Below, piece by piece: positions 52,565 to 60,883 of a stretch of DNA of 64,000 bases. The position numbers and the translations under genes are program-made. The notes under the pieces were generated by a model. It did not search any database, was not told the DNA's origin, and worked only from the letters and a program-made list of their open reading frames with translations. How positions within the stretch are numbered: position 1 is the stretch's first letter; every line of letters begins with the position of its first letter. The stretch is from Blastopirellula sediminis (GTDB taxonomy: Bacteria > Planctomycetota > Planctomycetia > Pirellulales > Pirellulaceae): positions 558,001-622,000 of the forward strand of contig NZ_JAJKFT010000002.1 in assembly GCF_020966755.1 (NCBI RefSeq), in the 5' to 3' direction.

Positions 52565-53764
52565 ATGTCGAATTCACTATTGGGCGTTCCCGCTCGTCGT
52601 TCCATCGCGTTGATCGTGCAAACCGCGACCGAATGGAGCCGAGACGTGCTGCAAGGCGTCGCCGACTATGCCCGCGAGCAAGGTGGCTGGGACTGCTTTA
52701 TCGAGCCGCACGGCTTCTGGGACGAACTTCACCTTCCCACCGACTGGAAAGGGCACGGCGTCATCGGGCGTTTGACCCACCCGACCCTCGTTCGCTCGAT
52801 CACGCGGCGAAAGATTCCCTGCGTGAACGTCTCCTGGTCGCGCGAGCATTCGGTTCGCTTTCCGAACGTCGTCTCGGATCAGCGGGCCTGCGGCGAAATG
52901 GCGGCGCGGCATTTTCTCGATCGCGGGTTCCGCAACATCGCCTATGTCGGCGCCGCGCCTCACATGGGATACAGCACGCTGATCGAAGATACGATTCGCG
53001 CCACGGTCTCGGAGGGAGGCTCCGAGCTCTACAGCTTTCAATACAGCCCGAAACAGACGATGATCCGCGAACATGGGATCCGCACTGATATCGCCGATCT
53101 GCAGCGGTGGCTGCTGGAACTTCCCAAGCCGGTCGGCGTGATCGTCTGGAGCGCCATGATCGGGCGATCGGTCATGACGATGTGCGCCAACGCGACAATC
53201 GACGTGCCGGACGATGTGGCGATTCTGTGCGTCGAGCATGACGATCTGATGTCGGCGCTGGCCCCGGTCGAACTCTCGAGTCTCGATCAGGCAGGCCGCA
53301 CCGTCGGTTACAAAGCGGCGGAACTGCTCGACCAGATGATCCAAGGAGAACCGGCGCCGGATCAGCCGATCGAAGTTCCCCCGCGCGGCGTCGTCGCGCG
53401 GCGCTCCTCCGACGCGACCGGCTTTCAGGACGAAGTGGTCACCGAAGCGATCCGCTACATTCGCGATCACGCCGACGAGCCGATTCAGATCCACGACGTC
53501 GAGAAGGCGCTCAATGTCTCGCGCCGCGTGTTAGAAAACCGCTTTGAACGATTGGTCGGTCGCTCGCCGGCTGATGTGCTACGGCGCGTGCGCGTCGAAC
53601 GCGCCGCCGTGCTGCTCCGCGATACCGAGTTGTCGATTCCCGAAATCGCGTTTCGCTGCGGGTTCAATCACCCCGAGTCCTTCATCCGCTGTTTCAAACG
53701 AATGATGGACGACGTCCCGAGTCACTACCGCCGCACCAATCGAGAAGGGGAACGCAACGGTTAA
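52565..53764 (+). CDS. second XylR-type AraC-family regulator with LacI-like sensor domain
   Basis: The start is set at 52565 (MSNSLLGVPARRSIALIVQ), giving 399 residues. The sensor domain covers about 10-285 (TEWSRDVLQGVADYAREQGG; DVAILCVEHDDL) and the AraC HTH about 295-395 (PIQIHDVEKALNVSRRVLENRF; IAFRCGFNHPESFIRCFKRM). Same architecture as the regulator at 15963-17129 but clearly divergent in sequence. Ligand and target are unknown; the divergent DUF1559-lipoprotein pair or the phosphonate genes beyond it are candidates. Its stop overlaps the convergent modC stop by 4 bp. Confidence 0.92.
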   Translation: MSNSLLGVPARRSIALIVQTATEWSRDVLQGVADYAREQGGWDCFIEPHGFWDELHLPTDWKGHGVIGRLTHPTLVRSITRRKIPCVNVSWSREHSVRFPNVVSDQRACGEMAARHFLDRGFRNIAYVGAAPHMGYSTLIEDTIRATVSEGGSELYSFQYSPKQTMIREHGIRTDIADLQRWLLELPKPVGVIVWSAMIGRSVMTMCANATIDVPDDVAILCVEHDDLMSALAPVELSSLDQAGRTVGYKAAELLDQMIQGEPAPDQPIEVPPRGVVARRSSDATGFQDEVVTEAIRYIRDHADEPIQIHDVEKALNVSRRVLENRFERLVGRSPADVLRRVRVERAAVLLRDTELSIPEIAFRCGFNHPESFIRCFKRMMDDVPSHYRRTNREGERNG

Positions 53765-54399
53765 CCGCTAACGCTCCCGTCTTTCACCCAAAACGTCCGC
53801 TCCGCCATCTGCTCGACCAGTTCCACCGAATGGCTGACCAGCACGATCGGCGTGGCGAACTCTTTGGCGACCCGTTTGACGTATTCGGCGATACGCTCTT
53901 GCAGGGAGGGCTCAACCGAAGTGAGCGGTTCGTCCAGCAGCAGTAGTTCCGGCGAACTGACGATCGCCCGGGCGAGCGCCACCCGTTGCTTTTGCCCGCC
54001 GCTCAGACTGCCGACAGGACGCTTCAAGAGATCGCCGATCTCCAGCGTTTCAACCGCTTTCGCCATCTGCGTCGCTTCGCCCCGGCGGCGTTGGAAACCG
54101 TAGTTTAAGTTTTCCTGCACGTTGAAATGCGGGAAGAGCCGCGGCTCTTGGAACATCACGCCGACGCGGCGCTGGTGGGGCGGCACAAACTTCTTTTCGG
54201 CGACGTCCACCCAGCTGGTCTCACCATAACGAATAACGCCCGACTGCGGCTGCAGCAAACCGGCGATCAGCATCAGGATCGTCGTCTTGCCGCTCCCCGA
54301 CGCCCCGCAGAGCGCCGTCACGTGCGCATCGGAGGCGAGCTCGGCGTGCAGCGAGAATCCTTGCTCGTAGCGGAAGGTGCAATTCAACGACAGCGACAT
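53761..54399 (-). CDS. modC: molybdate ABC transporter ATP-binding protein, short form
   Basis: A 212-residue ATPase with Walker A (GASGSGKTTILML), signature (VGSLSGGQKQRVALARAIV) and Walker B (LLLLDEPLTSV). Classical ModC has about 350 residues including a C-terminal Mop/TOBE molybdate-binding domain, which is absent here, so it lacks that feedback module. It follows modB after 7 bp. Assignment to molybdate (or tungstate) rests on the adjacent modB and modA. Confidence 0.9.
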   Translation of the reverse strand: MSLSLNCTFRYEQGFSLHAELASDAHVTALCGASGSGKTTILMLIAGLLQPQSGVIRYGETSWVDVAEKKFVPPHQRRVGVMFQEPRLFPHFNVQENLNYGFQRRRGEATQMAKAVETLEIGDLLKRPVGSLSGGQKQRVALARAIVSSPELLLLDEPLTSVEPSLQERIAEYVKRVAKEFATPIVLVSHSVELVEQMAERTFWVKDGSVSG

Positions 54400-54406
54400 A
54401 CGTTTC

Positions 54407-55087
54407 TCAATGCGCGGCAGGCTCGACGCGGCGTTCCAGGTACTCGCTGACGAATAATGCGGCAGCCGAAATCGCGATCGACGCCACGATCAGGGCGATA
54501 ATGTTGCGCTCTCCGCCGGGGGTTTCCAGTTCGCTATAGATCATCAGCGGAATCGTTCGCGTTTCGCCGGCGATATTCCCGGCGATCATGATCGTCGCGC
54601 CGAACTCTCCCAGCGCTCGAGCGAACGCGAGCACCGCGCCGGCGATCACCCCGCGTCGCGCCAGCGGCAACGTCACGCTGAAAAACAGATCCCACGGCGC
54701 GGCGCCCAGCGTTCGCGCCGCATCTTCCAGCCGCACATCGACGCCGGCGATTGCGGAACGAATCGAGCGGACCAGTAGCGGAAACGACACGACCGCCGCC
54801 GCCAACGCGGCGCCTTTCCAGTCGAAGACCAACTGCACGCCGAACCACTCTTGCAGCCAACTGCCGATCACCCCTTCGCGTCCAAACGCGACCAGCAGCA
54901 AGTAACCGGTCACCACCGGCGGCATCACCAGCGGCAAGTTGACGCACGTTTCCAGCAGCAACTTCCCCGGAAACCGCTTCCGCGCCAGCAGCCACCCTGC
55001 CGCGATCCCCAGCGGCAAGCTGCAGATCACCGCGACCAGCGATACCTGCAAGCTGACGGCGATGGCGCTGATCTCAGCGGGGGTCAC
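54407..55087 (-). CDS. modB: molybdate ABC transporter permease
   Basis: A 226-residue inner-membrane protein with about five TM segments, starting LQVSLVAVICSLPLGIAAG. It has the EAA-loop signature for coupling to the ATPase (LEDAARTLGAAPWDLFFSVTLPLARRG). Length and sequence are typical of ModB. Its start lies 14 bp inside modA, indicating translational coupling. Confidence 0.93.
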   Translation of the reverse strand: MTPAEISAIAVSLQVSLVAVICSLPLGIAAGWLLARKRFPGKLLLETCVNLPLVMPPVVTGYLLLVAFGREGVIGSWLQEWFGVQLVFDWKGAALAAAVVSFPLLVRSIRSAIAGVDVRLEDAARTLGAAPWDLFFSVTLPLARRGVIAGAVLAFARALGEFGATIMIAGNIAGETRTIPLMIYSELETPGGERNIIALIVASIAISAAALFVSEYLERRVEPAAH

Positions 55088-55877
55088 TGGACTCTCCGGA
55101 CTCGGCGGGCAACACGACGAAATGATGACGCGCGAAGATCTCCTGCGCCGCCGGCGATTGCAGGAATGCGAAAAACTCCTTCGCCTCCGCAGGCTCCGCC
55201 CCTTTCAACAGGATCGCGGGGTAGCGAATTGGATCATAGCTGGCCGGGTCAAGTTCGCCTAACGTCGTCACGCGGTCGGTGATCGCCGCGTCGGTCGCAT
55301 AGACGATCCCCGCGTCGACTTCTCCTTGCTCCACATAGGCGAGCGTCGTCCGCACATCGTTGCCGCGGACAATCCGCTTGGCGACCTCGTCATACAACCC
55401 GGACGCGTGCAGCGACTGATCGGCGTAGATCCCGGCCGGCACGTTTTCGCCGGCCAAGGCGATCCGCTTCGCTTTCGCAGCGATCTCACTCGGGTCGGCG
55501 ATGCCGGCGCGGTTTTCTTTCGGAACGATCCAGACCAAGCGATTCGACAACAGCGCCACTCGCTTCTCGACCCGATCCTGCTCGGCCAACGCGTCGGCCC
55601 ATTGCTCGTTCGCCGAGAGATAGATGTCGGCCGGTGCGCCTGCCAAAATCTGTTGCGCCAGCGCATTGGACGGGCCGAAGCTGATGCGGACCTTTTCCCC
55701 GGACTCTTCCTCCCAGGCGTCCGCCGCTTCCTCCACCGCATCGGTCAAACTGGCGGCGGCCAACACCAGGATCGTACGGCGAGAACGAGCCTGATCCACA
55801 ACCGGGCCGCAAAATAGCGTGGAGAACAGCACCACGCAGACCGCAGCCCCAATCGCTAGCCAGATGTTCCGCGTCAT
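55074..55877 (-). CDS. modA: molybdate ABC transporter substrate-binding protein
   Basis: A 267-residue periplasmic protein with an N-terminal membrane/signal segment (LAIGAAVCVVLFSTLFCG). The ModA ligand-contact features are visible: LAAASLTDAVEEAADAW, FGPSNALAQQILAGAPADIY and the later VDAGIVYATDA. It captures molybdate or tungstate for ModBC. Its ATG overlaps the hslU stop (ATGA), an unusual link between a protease operon and metal uptake. Confidence 0.92.
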   Translation of the reverse strand: MTRNIWLAIGAAVCVVLFSTLFCGPVVDQARSRRTILVLAAASLTDAVEEAADAWEEESGEKVRISFGPSNALAQQILAGAPADIYLSANEQWADALAEQDRVEKRVALLSNRLVWIVPKENRAGIADPSEIAAKAKRIALAGENVPAGIYADQSLHASGLYDEVAKRIVRGNDVRTTLAYVEQGEVDAGIVYATDAAITDRVTTLGELDPASYDPIRYPAILLKGAEPAEAKEFFAFLQSPAAQEIFARHHFVVLPAESGESSDPR

Positions 55878-57229
55878 AGGATAAACCTGCTCAGATCTTC
55901 ATCTTGCGAGACCTTCGTCAGACGCTCCCGCACATAGTCGGCGTCTATCGTCACCTGTTTCTCTTTCCGATCAGGCGCCTCAAAGCTCAGCTCTTCCAGC
56001 AGCCGCTCCATGATCGTGTACAGCCGGCGAGCCCCGATGTTCTGCGTCGTTTGATTCACATGAAACGCAAACGCCGCCAACTCTTCGAGCGCGTCCTCGG
56101 TAAACGAGATCTTCAGCCCTTCCGTTTCGAGCAGCGACTGGTACTGCATCGTCAGCGACGCGTTCGGCTCGGTCAGGATGCGAACGAAGTCCTCCTTCGT
56201 CAGGTCGTTCAGTTCGACCCGAATCGGGAAGCGGCCTTGCAGTTCCGGCATCAGTTCGCTGGGAGAAGTCTTGTGGAACGCCCCCGCCGCGATGAACAGC
56301 ACGTGGTCGGTCGAAACGTAACCATGCTTGGTCTGAACGTTCGTCCCTTCGACGATCGGCAGCAAGTCGCGCTGCACCCCTTGGCGAGAAACGTCGGCGC
56401 CTTTGCCGTCGGTCGCGATGATCTTGTCGATTTCGTCCAGGAAGATGATCCCCAGGTTCTCGGCCAGTTCGATCGCCGATTGGCTGATCGCTTCCTTATC
56501 GAGCAGGCTCTCGCTTTCCTGCTCCAGCAGCACGTTGCGAGCCTCGGCGATCGTCATTTCGCGGCGGGTCGAATTTTTAGGAAGGATCTTTTCGAACATT
56601 CCCTGCAGGTCGACGTCCATCTGTTCCAGTCCCATCCCGCCGATCATCATCGGGGTCGACTTTTGCTCGATCGTCAGTTCAACTTTGCGTTGCTCCAGTT
56701 CGCCGCCGCGGAGCATCCCGCGAAATCGCTCGCGGGTCCGCTCGTAGTGATCGGTCGCGTTTTCCTCTTCGCTCGCCATTTCGTACGAAACAGGGCGGGG
56801 GACCAGCAGATCGAGCAGCCGCTCTTCCACGCGAACCGCGGCGTCCTTTTCGACGTTCTTCCGTTCCCGCTCGCGGACCATCGCGATCGACGTTTCGACC
56901 AGTTCGCGAACCATGCTTTCGACGTCGCGGCCGTAGTAGCCAACTTCGGTGTACTTGGTCGCTTCCACTTTCAGAAACGGGGCGCCGGTCAGCTTCGCCA
57001 ACCGCCGCGCGATTTCGGTTTTGCCGACGCCGGTCGGGCCCATCATCAAGATGTTCTTCGGCGCAATTTCGTTTTGCAGCTCTTCCGGCAGTTGCTTGCG
57101 GCGCCAGCGATTGCGGACGGCGACGGCGACGGCTCGTTTGGCGTCGGCCTGGCCGACGATGTTTTGATCGAGCGCCGCGACGATCTCGCGCGGCGTCAGC
57201 TCTTTCGGCGCGGAACTCACGATGGGCAC
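55874..57229 (-). CDS. hslU: ATP-dependent protease ATPase subunit HslU
   Basis: A 451-residue AAA+ unfoldase with Walker A ([14 protein letters not shown]), the HslU pore region (YYGRDVES), the I-domain (about residues 110-240), Walker B ([10 protein letters not shown]) and the C-terminal tail ending LSRFIL that docks into HslV. It unfolds substrates for HslV. It overlaps hslV by 13 bp upstream and modA by 4 bp downstream. Confidence 0.97.
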   Translation of the reverse strand: MPIVSSAPKELTPREIVAALDQNIVGQADAKRAVAVAVRNRWRRKQLPEELQNEIAPKNILMMGPTGVGKTEIARRLAKLTGAPFLKVEATKYTEVGYYGRDVESMVRELVETSIAMVRERERKNVEKDAAVRVEERLLDLLVPRPVSYEMASEEENATDHYERTRERFRGMLRGGELEQRKVELTIEQKSTPMMIGGMGLEQMDVDLQGMFEKILPKNSTRREMTIAEARNVLLEQESESLLDKEAISQSAIELAENLGIIFLDEIDKIIATDGKGADVSRQGVQRDLLPIVEGTNVQTKHGYVSTDHVLFIAAGAFHKTSPSELMPELQGRFPIRVELNDLTKEDFVRILTEPNASLTMQYQSLLETEGLKISFTEDALEELAAFAFHVNQTTQNIGARRLYTIMERLLEELSFEAPDRKEKQVTIDADYVRERLTKVSQDEDLSRFIL

Positions 57230-57759
57230 TCCATGCTTTCGACCAGGATGTTGTCGTTCGTATATATGTCGATGCCGGCGGCGATCTCCAGCGACGACCG
57301 GACGATCTCGTCGGCCGTCAAAGTGCTATGCTTCACCAAGGCTCGCGCCGCGGCCACGGCGTAGTCGCCGCCTGATCCGATCCCCAGCACGCCGTCGGTC
57401 GGCGCGATGACGTCTCCGGTCCCGCTGATCAAAAAGGTATGCTCGCCGCTGATCACCGTCATCAGCGCTTCCAACCGCCGCATCGCCCGGTCGGTCCGCC
57501 ATTCTTTCGCTAGCTCGGTCGCCGCCTTGGGGACGTTGTTGGGATAGTCCTTCAGTTTCCCTTCAAAACGTTCTAGCAGCGAAAACGCGTCGGCGGTCGA
57601 ACCGGCGAAGCCGCAGATTACTTTGCCGCCTAACAAGGGGCGAATCTTGTGCGCATCCGATTTCATGACCGACGAATTCATGGTAACTTGACCGTCGCCG
57701 CCGATCGCGACGCGGCCGTTGTGCCGCACGGTCAAAATCGTGGTAGAACGTATTTTCAT
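57217..57759 (-). CDS. hslV: ATP-dependent protease proteolytic subunit HslV
   Basis: A 180-residue N-terminal-nucleophile peptidase. [20 protein letters not shown] matches HslV, with the catalytic threonine at the first T of TTIL after removal of MKIRS, four residues more than in E. coli. [17 protein letters not shown] and [14 protein letters not shown] are family blocks. It forms the double-ring protease with HslU. First gene of the hslVU-modABC run; the isochorismatase-like gene is divergent from it. Confidence 0.96.
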   Translation of the reverse strand: MKIRSTTILTVRHNGRVAIGGDGQVTMNSSVMKSDAHKIRPLLGGKVICGFAGSTADAFSLLERFEGKLKDYPNNVPKAATELAKEWRTDRAMRRLEALMTVISGEHTFLISGTGDVIAPTDGVLGIGSGGDYAVAAARALVKHSTLTADEIVRSSLEIAAGIDIYTNDNILVESMECPS

Positions 57760-57837
57760 CGCAAAGAATTCCTGGGTTTCGATCCTTGCTATTGTGACGG
57801 ATCAACCTTCTCGCGGCTAGGACCGCTCGCCCCGCTC

Positions 57838-58431
57838 ATGAACGCCTCGTCCGACTCTTCCGGCTACTTCCGTAGCCCGCTGCTGATGTCCCGCACCGAT
57901 ACGGCGCTGCTGATGATCGATCTTCAGGAACGGCTGGTACCGGTGATCGACGACTCCGAATTGATTATCGAAAACGTCGAGCGTCTCTTCCTGACCGCTC
58001 AGATGTTCGATATGCCAATTCTCGGAACCGAACAATATCCGAAGGGACTCGGCTCAACGGTCGAGCCCCTCAAGTCGATGCTCCCGCCGCTCCCCGAGAA
58101 GCTCGCCTTCAGCGCCGGCGGCGTCGCAGGTCTACTCAAGGACCTGCCGAAGCGGGCCATCCACAAGCTGCTCCTCGTCGGCGTCGAAGCGCACGTCTGC
58201 GTGCAACAAACGGCGCTCGATCTGATCGCTGCCGGGTTTGACGTTTATATCGCCGTCGACGCCGTCGGCTCGCGATTTCCGCTCGAAAAAGAGATCGCCC
58301 TCCGCCGCATGGAAAACGCCGGCGCCGTCCTCACGACAACCGAAGCCGCAATGTTCGAATGGTGCGAAACCGCCGCCACGTCGCACTTCAAAGAACTAAG
58401 CCGCCTGGTCCGGAAAAAGCACGCCGAATAG
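57838..58431 (+). CDS. isochorismatase-family cysteine hydrolase
   Basis: The start is set at 57838 (MNASSDSSGYFRS), giving 197 residues; upstream in-frame sequence belongs to the hslV region. The catalytic triad of isochorismatase-like hydrolases is visible: D28 (LMIDLQERL), K88 (PEKLAFSA) and C121 (GVEAHVCVQQTALDL). Members hydrolyse amides or vinyl ethers; it resembles the YcaC/hydrolase subgroup more than true isochorismatase, since no siderophore genes are nearby. Divergent from hslV with 78 bp between starts. Confidence 0.9.
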   Translation: MNASSDSSGYFRSPLLMSRTDTALLMIDLQERLVPVIDDSELIIENVERLFLTAQMFDMPILGTEQYPKGLGSTVEPLKSMLPPLPEKLAFSAGGVAGLLKDLPKRAIHKLLLVGVEAHVCVQQTALDLIAAGFDVYIAVDAVGSRFPLEKEIALRRMENAGAVLTTTEAAMFEWCETAATSHFKELSRLVRKKHAE

Positions 58432-58440
58432 CGATCTAAC

Positions 58441-58600
58441 TAGCCCGCAGCGCAAGCAAGGGAATGCGTCCGAAGGAAGAATAGAACACGGAAGCCACGG
58501 ACGAGTCACGGTAAGAACACGGCAAGAATAGTAGCCCGCAGCGCAAGCGAGGGAATGCGGCCGCAAGGGAATGACGAATGACGAAGCTCGAATGACGAAC
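58441..58600. repeat. left long inverted repeat of the ATPase-gene island
   Basis: A composite of two copies of a unit TAGCCCGCAGCGCAAGC... (58441-58468 and 58532-58563), a block GAATAGAACACGGAAGCCAC... (58479-58529) and a run of ATGACGAA repeats. The same blocks occur in the same order on the opposite strand at 61055-61243. No coding capacity. Together with the elements at 58645-58792 and 58967-59054 it fills the 643 bp between the isochorismatase and ATPase genes. Confidence 0.85.
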
Positions 58601-58644
58601 AACCAACGATTCGTCATTCTGGTTTCGATATTCGTCATTTAGAG

Positions 58645-58792
58645 GTAGCGTGCGTCGAGACGCACCACGGACCTGCCGCATCGCCGGTTTCGCACCTCGC
58701 GTGGCAACCCAACTCTGCGGCGCCTTTGCGTTACCACGCGATGACAAATCGACATCGTTCGGCGCCTCTTGGTGCGTCCAGACGCACCCTAC
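58645..58792. repeat. palindromic dispersed repeat, copy B (TAGGGTGCGTC family)
   Basis: A second copy of the element at 7505-7657. Ends GTAGCGTGCGTCGAGACGCACC and GGTGCGTCCAGACGCACCCTAC are each palindromic and inverted to one another. The internal pair GCGTGGCAAC/GTTACCACGC is kept in the same order. The spacers differ from copy A while the palindromes are conserved, a sign that structure rather than sequence is maintained. Confidence 0.8.
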
Positions 58793-58966
58793 CCGGAGCA
58801 ACTTTCTCTATTGCAAAACCGGGCGACTTTTGGGACATTACACCCCTCAAGATGCGGGCGTCTGATCAACCGCTCGCACGTCCATTTTTCTACCCGCCTC
58901 AAACTCGGACTGAGGCGTTTCTCACAGCACGAAACCGCTACGACAGCAGCTCCGTGTGCGTCGCGA

Positions 58967-59054
58967 CGAAAAAGGGGTCAGGTCTCTTTTTCGCGACAAG
59001 ATTTTCTACACCACAAACTTCCAACCGCGAAAAAGAGACCTGACCCCTTTTTCG
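58967..59054. repeat. perfect 29-bp inverted repeat (GGGGTCAGGTCTC type) in the ATPase leader
   Basis: Arms 58967-58995 and 59026-59054 are exact reverse complements over 29 bp, with a 30-nt spacer. The core GGGGTCAGGTCTC is flanked by A-runs and T-runs. It ends 7 nt before the ribosome-binding site (AAGAGG, 59061-59066) of the ATPase gene, so the transcript would start in or carry a strong hairpin, or the promoter lies inside it. It resembles REP/BIME-type elements. Confidence 0.85.
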
Positions 59055-59074
59055 TTTTCGAAGAGGAACGCCAA

Positions 59075-60811
59075 ATGCGAAAGGCCCGAATCCGGCGCCT
59101 CGGCGCCCTGCTGCGCGCGAAGCAAAAGAAGAACAAACAGGCGAATAGCACCGCGGTGCACGAAGAGCTGGTCGAAGCGCAGTGGCTGGCCTGCATGATG
59201 ACGTATCCGGAGCGCTTGAGCGAAGACGCCCTCCCGCTCCAAATTTTTCAGGTGCAATATCATCGCGACATCTACTCGGCCCTCCTCACGCTCCACATCA
59301 CCGGCGACACGGACAAAGACGCGCAGCAACTCCTCGCCGACCTGCTCACTTACGGCTACGACAAGCTGACCGCGCCGGCCCTGATTCAAGCCGTAATGCA
59401 TTCCGGCGGCAACATCGACCACCTTGCCGACTACGCAGCGACCTTGCGCAAACGACTGACGCCCGAATCGGAGCCGGTCGAGTTGCCGCCCGATGGCGAA
59501 ATCGTGCGCCTCGAACTGGGCGGCGGCAGTTCGTTTCGAACGCTCACGACGGAGGAACTCTTTGCCGAACAACAGCCGCGCGAGTGGCTGCTATCGAACT
59601 TCCTCACGCGCAACGAACCGGCGGTGCTCGTCGGCCCCAGCAAAACGCTGAAGAGCTCGCTCGCGGTCGATCTATGCGCGGCGCTCGCCAGCGGCGGAAA
59701 GTTTTTGAATCATTTCGCGGCCGAAAAACCGCTGCGCGTCGGCTTCGCGTGTAGCAGTAATCAACAGCAAACGCTGACCGATCTTGCGCAGCGGTGGGGC
59801 GAAGCTCGCAAGGAAACGCCAAGTCGCAACAATCTGATGTGGCTGCTCACCACCGACGATCCAGCCGATCCCGAGACCTTGGGAAAACTCCGCGATTGGA
59901 TCACGAAGCACGAGTTAGAAGTGGTGGTGATCGACGCGATTCACTTAAGTTCGACCGGCAAACGCAAACAGGCCGAGGCGCTGCAGACGCTCGCACAGTG
60001 TTGCCTCGATTACGGCGCCACGCCGATTCTTTGCATCCAAACGCGGAAAGAAATGAAGCCTGGCAAGTTGGAAGCGTCCATCCTCGCCGGCAGTCTCGAC
60101 TTCGCCCAGCAATGGCTGTTGGTGAATCGTCGCCAAAGTTATTCGCCAGGCAGTGGAGAACATCGCCTCTGGCTCACACTCGGCGGTTACGCCGGACAAG
60201 GTGGCGAGTGGGGCGTCGATGTCGAAGAAGGAAGATTGACCAGCGTAGGGCAGGCCGTGCCTGCCGAGATGTTGGCGCTCGCAAGCAGAGCGGCAGGCAC
60301 GGCCTGCCCTACGACTACGACCGTGCGACGCTGGCAAACGATCGTGCATGAAGCGGAAGCGTTACAAGATGAAGCCGAACGCCTGAAAGACGCCGCGCTC
60401 GATCAGCGGATGCGATCCCGAATTCGCCTGGCGATCACCGACCTCGGCGAGGCGCATGCGACGAAGCTCCGCGTCCGCGAAAACTGCGGCATGAACGGCA
60501 CGAAGTTCGCTCGCGGTTGGGATCGGATGGTGGCGGCGGGGGAGATTGAAAAGATCGTTGACGAGAAACGGTTTTACGATCCGAGGTATCGATTGATCAT
60601 GCCGGCCCCAGAAAAAAATGACGCGGCCGAGTCCACTCCGTTCGTAGGGTCCGCTGTGCGGACCATGGGAAGCGATAGCAGATTGGCCACGTCGATTGAC
60701 GCCTCTGCGGTCCGCACAGCGGACCCTGCCGTAGATGCGCTACGCGACGAAAAAAAATTGGGAGCTGCGGTCCAGTCGGTTGATTCTCGTTGCGCGTCCA
60801 TCGCGAGTTGA
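59075..60811 (+). CDS. RepA/DnaB-like AAA_25 ATPase with DnaB-N-like domain
   Basis: The start is set at 59075 (MRKARIRRLGALLRAK) after AAGAGG, giving 578 residues; upstream in-frame sequence is repeat DNA. Residues about 25-130 resemble the helical N-terminal domain of replicative helicases (FQVQYHRDIYSALLTL). Residues about 165-400 are a RecA-like ATPase with Walker A GPSKTLKSS near 186-194 and Walker B LEVVVIDAIHLSS near 281-293. The C-terminal part has a winged-helix-like stretch (about 445-505). Similar proteins act in plasmid or prophage replication or are orphan genes in planctomycetes. Two palindromic repeats are embedded in its frame at 60244-60313 and 60646-60727. The C-terminal ~70 residues after the second look non-conserved. 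Confidence 0.75.
   Translation: MRKARIRRLGALLRAKQKKNKQANSTAVHEELVEAQWLACMMTYPERLSEDALPLQIFQVQYHRDIYSALLTLHITGDTDKDAQQLLADLLTYGYDKLTAPALIQAVMHSGGNIDHLADYAATLRKRLTPESEPVELPPDGEIVRLELGGGSSFRTLTTEELFAEQQPREWLLSNFLTRNEPAVLVGPSKTLKSSLAVDLCAALASGGKFLNHFAAEKPLRVGFACSSNQQQTLTDLAQRWGEARKETPSRNNLMWLLTTDDPADPETLGKLRDWITKHELEVVVIDAIHLSSTGKRKQAEALQTLAQCCLDYGATPILCIQTRKEMKPGKLEASILAGSLDFAQQWLLVNRRQSYSPGSGEHRLWLTLGGYAGQGGEWGVDVEEGRLTSVGQAVPAEMLALASRAAGTACPTTTTVRRWQTIVHEAEALQDEAERLKDAALDQRMRSRIRLAITDLGEAHATKLRVRENCGMNGTKFARGWDRMVAAGEIEKIVDEKRFYDPRYRLIMPAPEKNDAAESTPFVGSAVRTMGSDSRLATSIDASAVRTADPAVDALRDEKKLGAAVQSVDSRCASIAS
60244..60313. repeat. perfect 23-bp inverted repeat inside the ATPase coding sequence
   Basis: Arms 60244-60266 and 60291-60313 (ends CGTAGGGCAGGCC and GGCCTGCCCTACG) are exact reverse complements with a 24-nt spacer. 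Translated in frame as VGQAVPAEM...AGTACPTTT. It has the same GTAGGG...CCCTAC boundaries as the other palindromic elements here but a different inner palindrome (GGCAGGC/GCCTGCC). Confidence 0.85.
60646..60727. repeat. 19-bp inverted repeat near the 3' end of the ATPase gene
   Basis: Arms 60646-60664 (AGGGTCCGCTGTGCGGACC) and 60709-60727 are exact reverse complements with a 44-nt spacer. Each arm is itself palindromic (GGTCCGC/GCGGACC). Again bounded by GTAGGG on the left. Read through as protein (SAVRTMG...ASAVRTADPA). Confidence 0.8.
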
Positions 60812-60822
60812 CGCGCGCGGGC

Positions 60823-60879
60823 GATCTTTGGCAATTCGATCTTGGCAATTCGATCTTGGCAATTCGATCTTGGCAGTTG
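60823..60879. repeat. tandem repeat of a 14-bp unit behind the ATPase gene
   Basis: Four successive copies of GATCTTGGCAATTC (the first has one additional T, the last ends GCAGTTG). It lies 11 bp beyond the ATPase stop. It may be a replication-slippage tract, or iteron-like given the replication-type protein encoded next to it. Confidence 0.8.
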
Positions 60880-60883
60880 GCTT

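Noticed and set aside
58650-59070. Short frames through the repeat island, including the N-terminal extension of the ATPase frame to 58769
   Set aside because: They are translations of palindromic repeat DNA; the ATG at 59075 has a proper ribosome-binding site.
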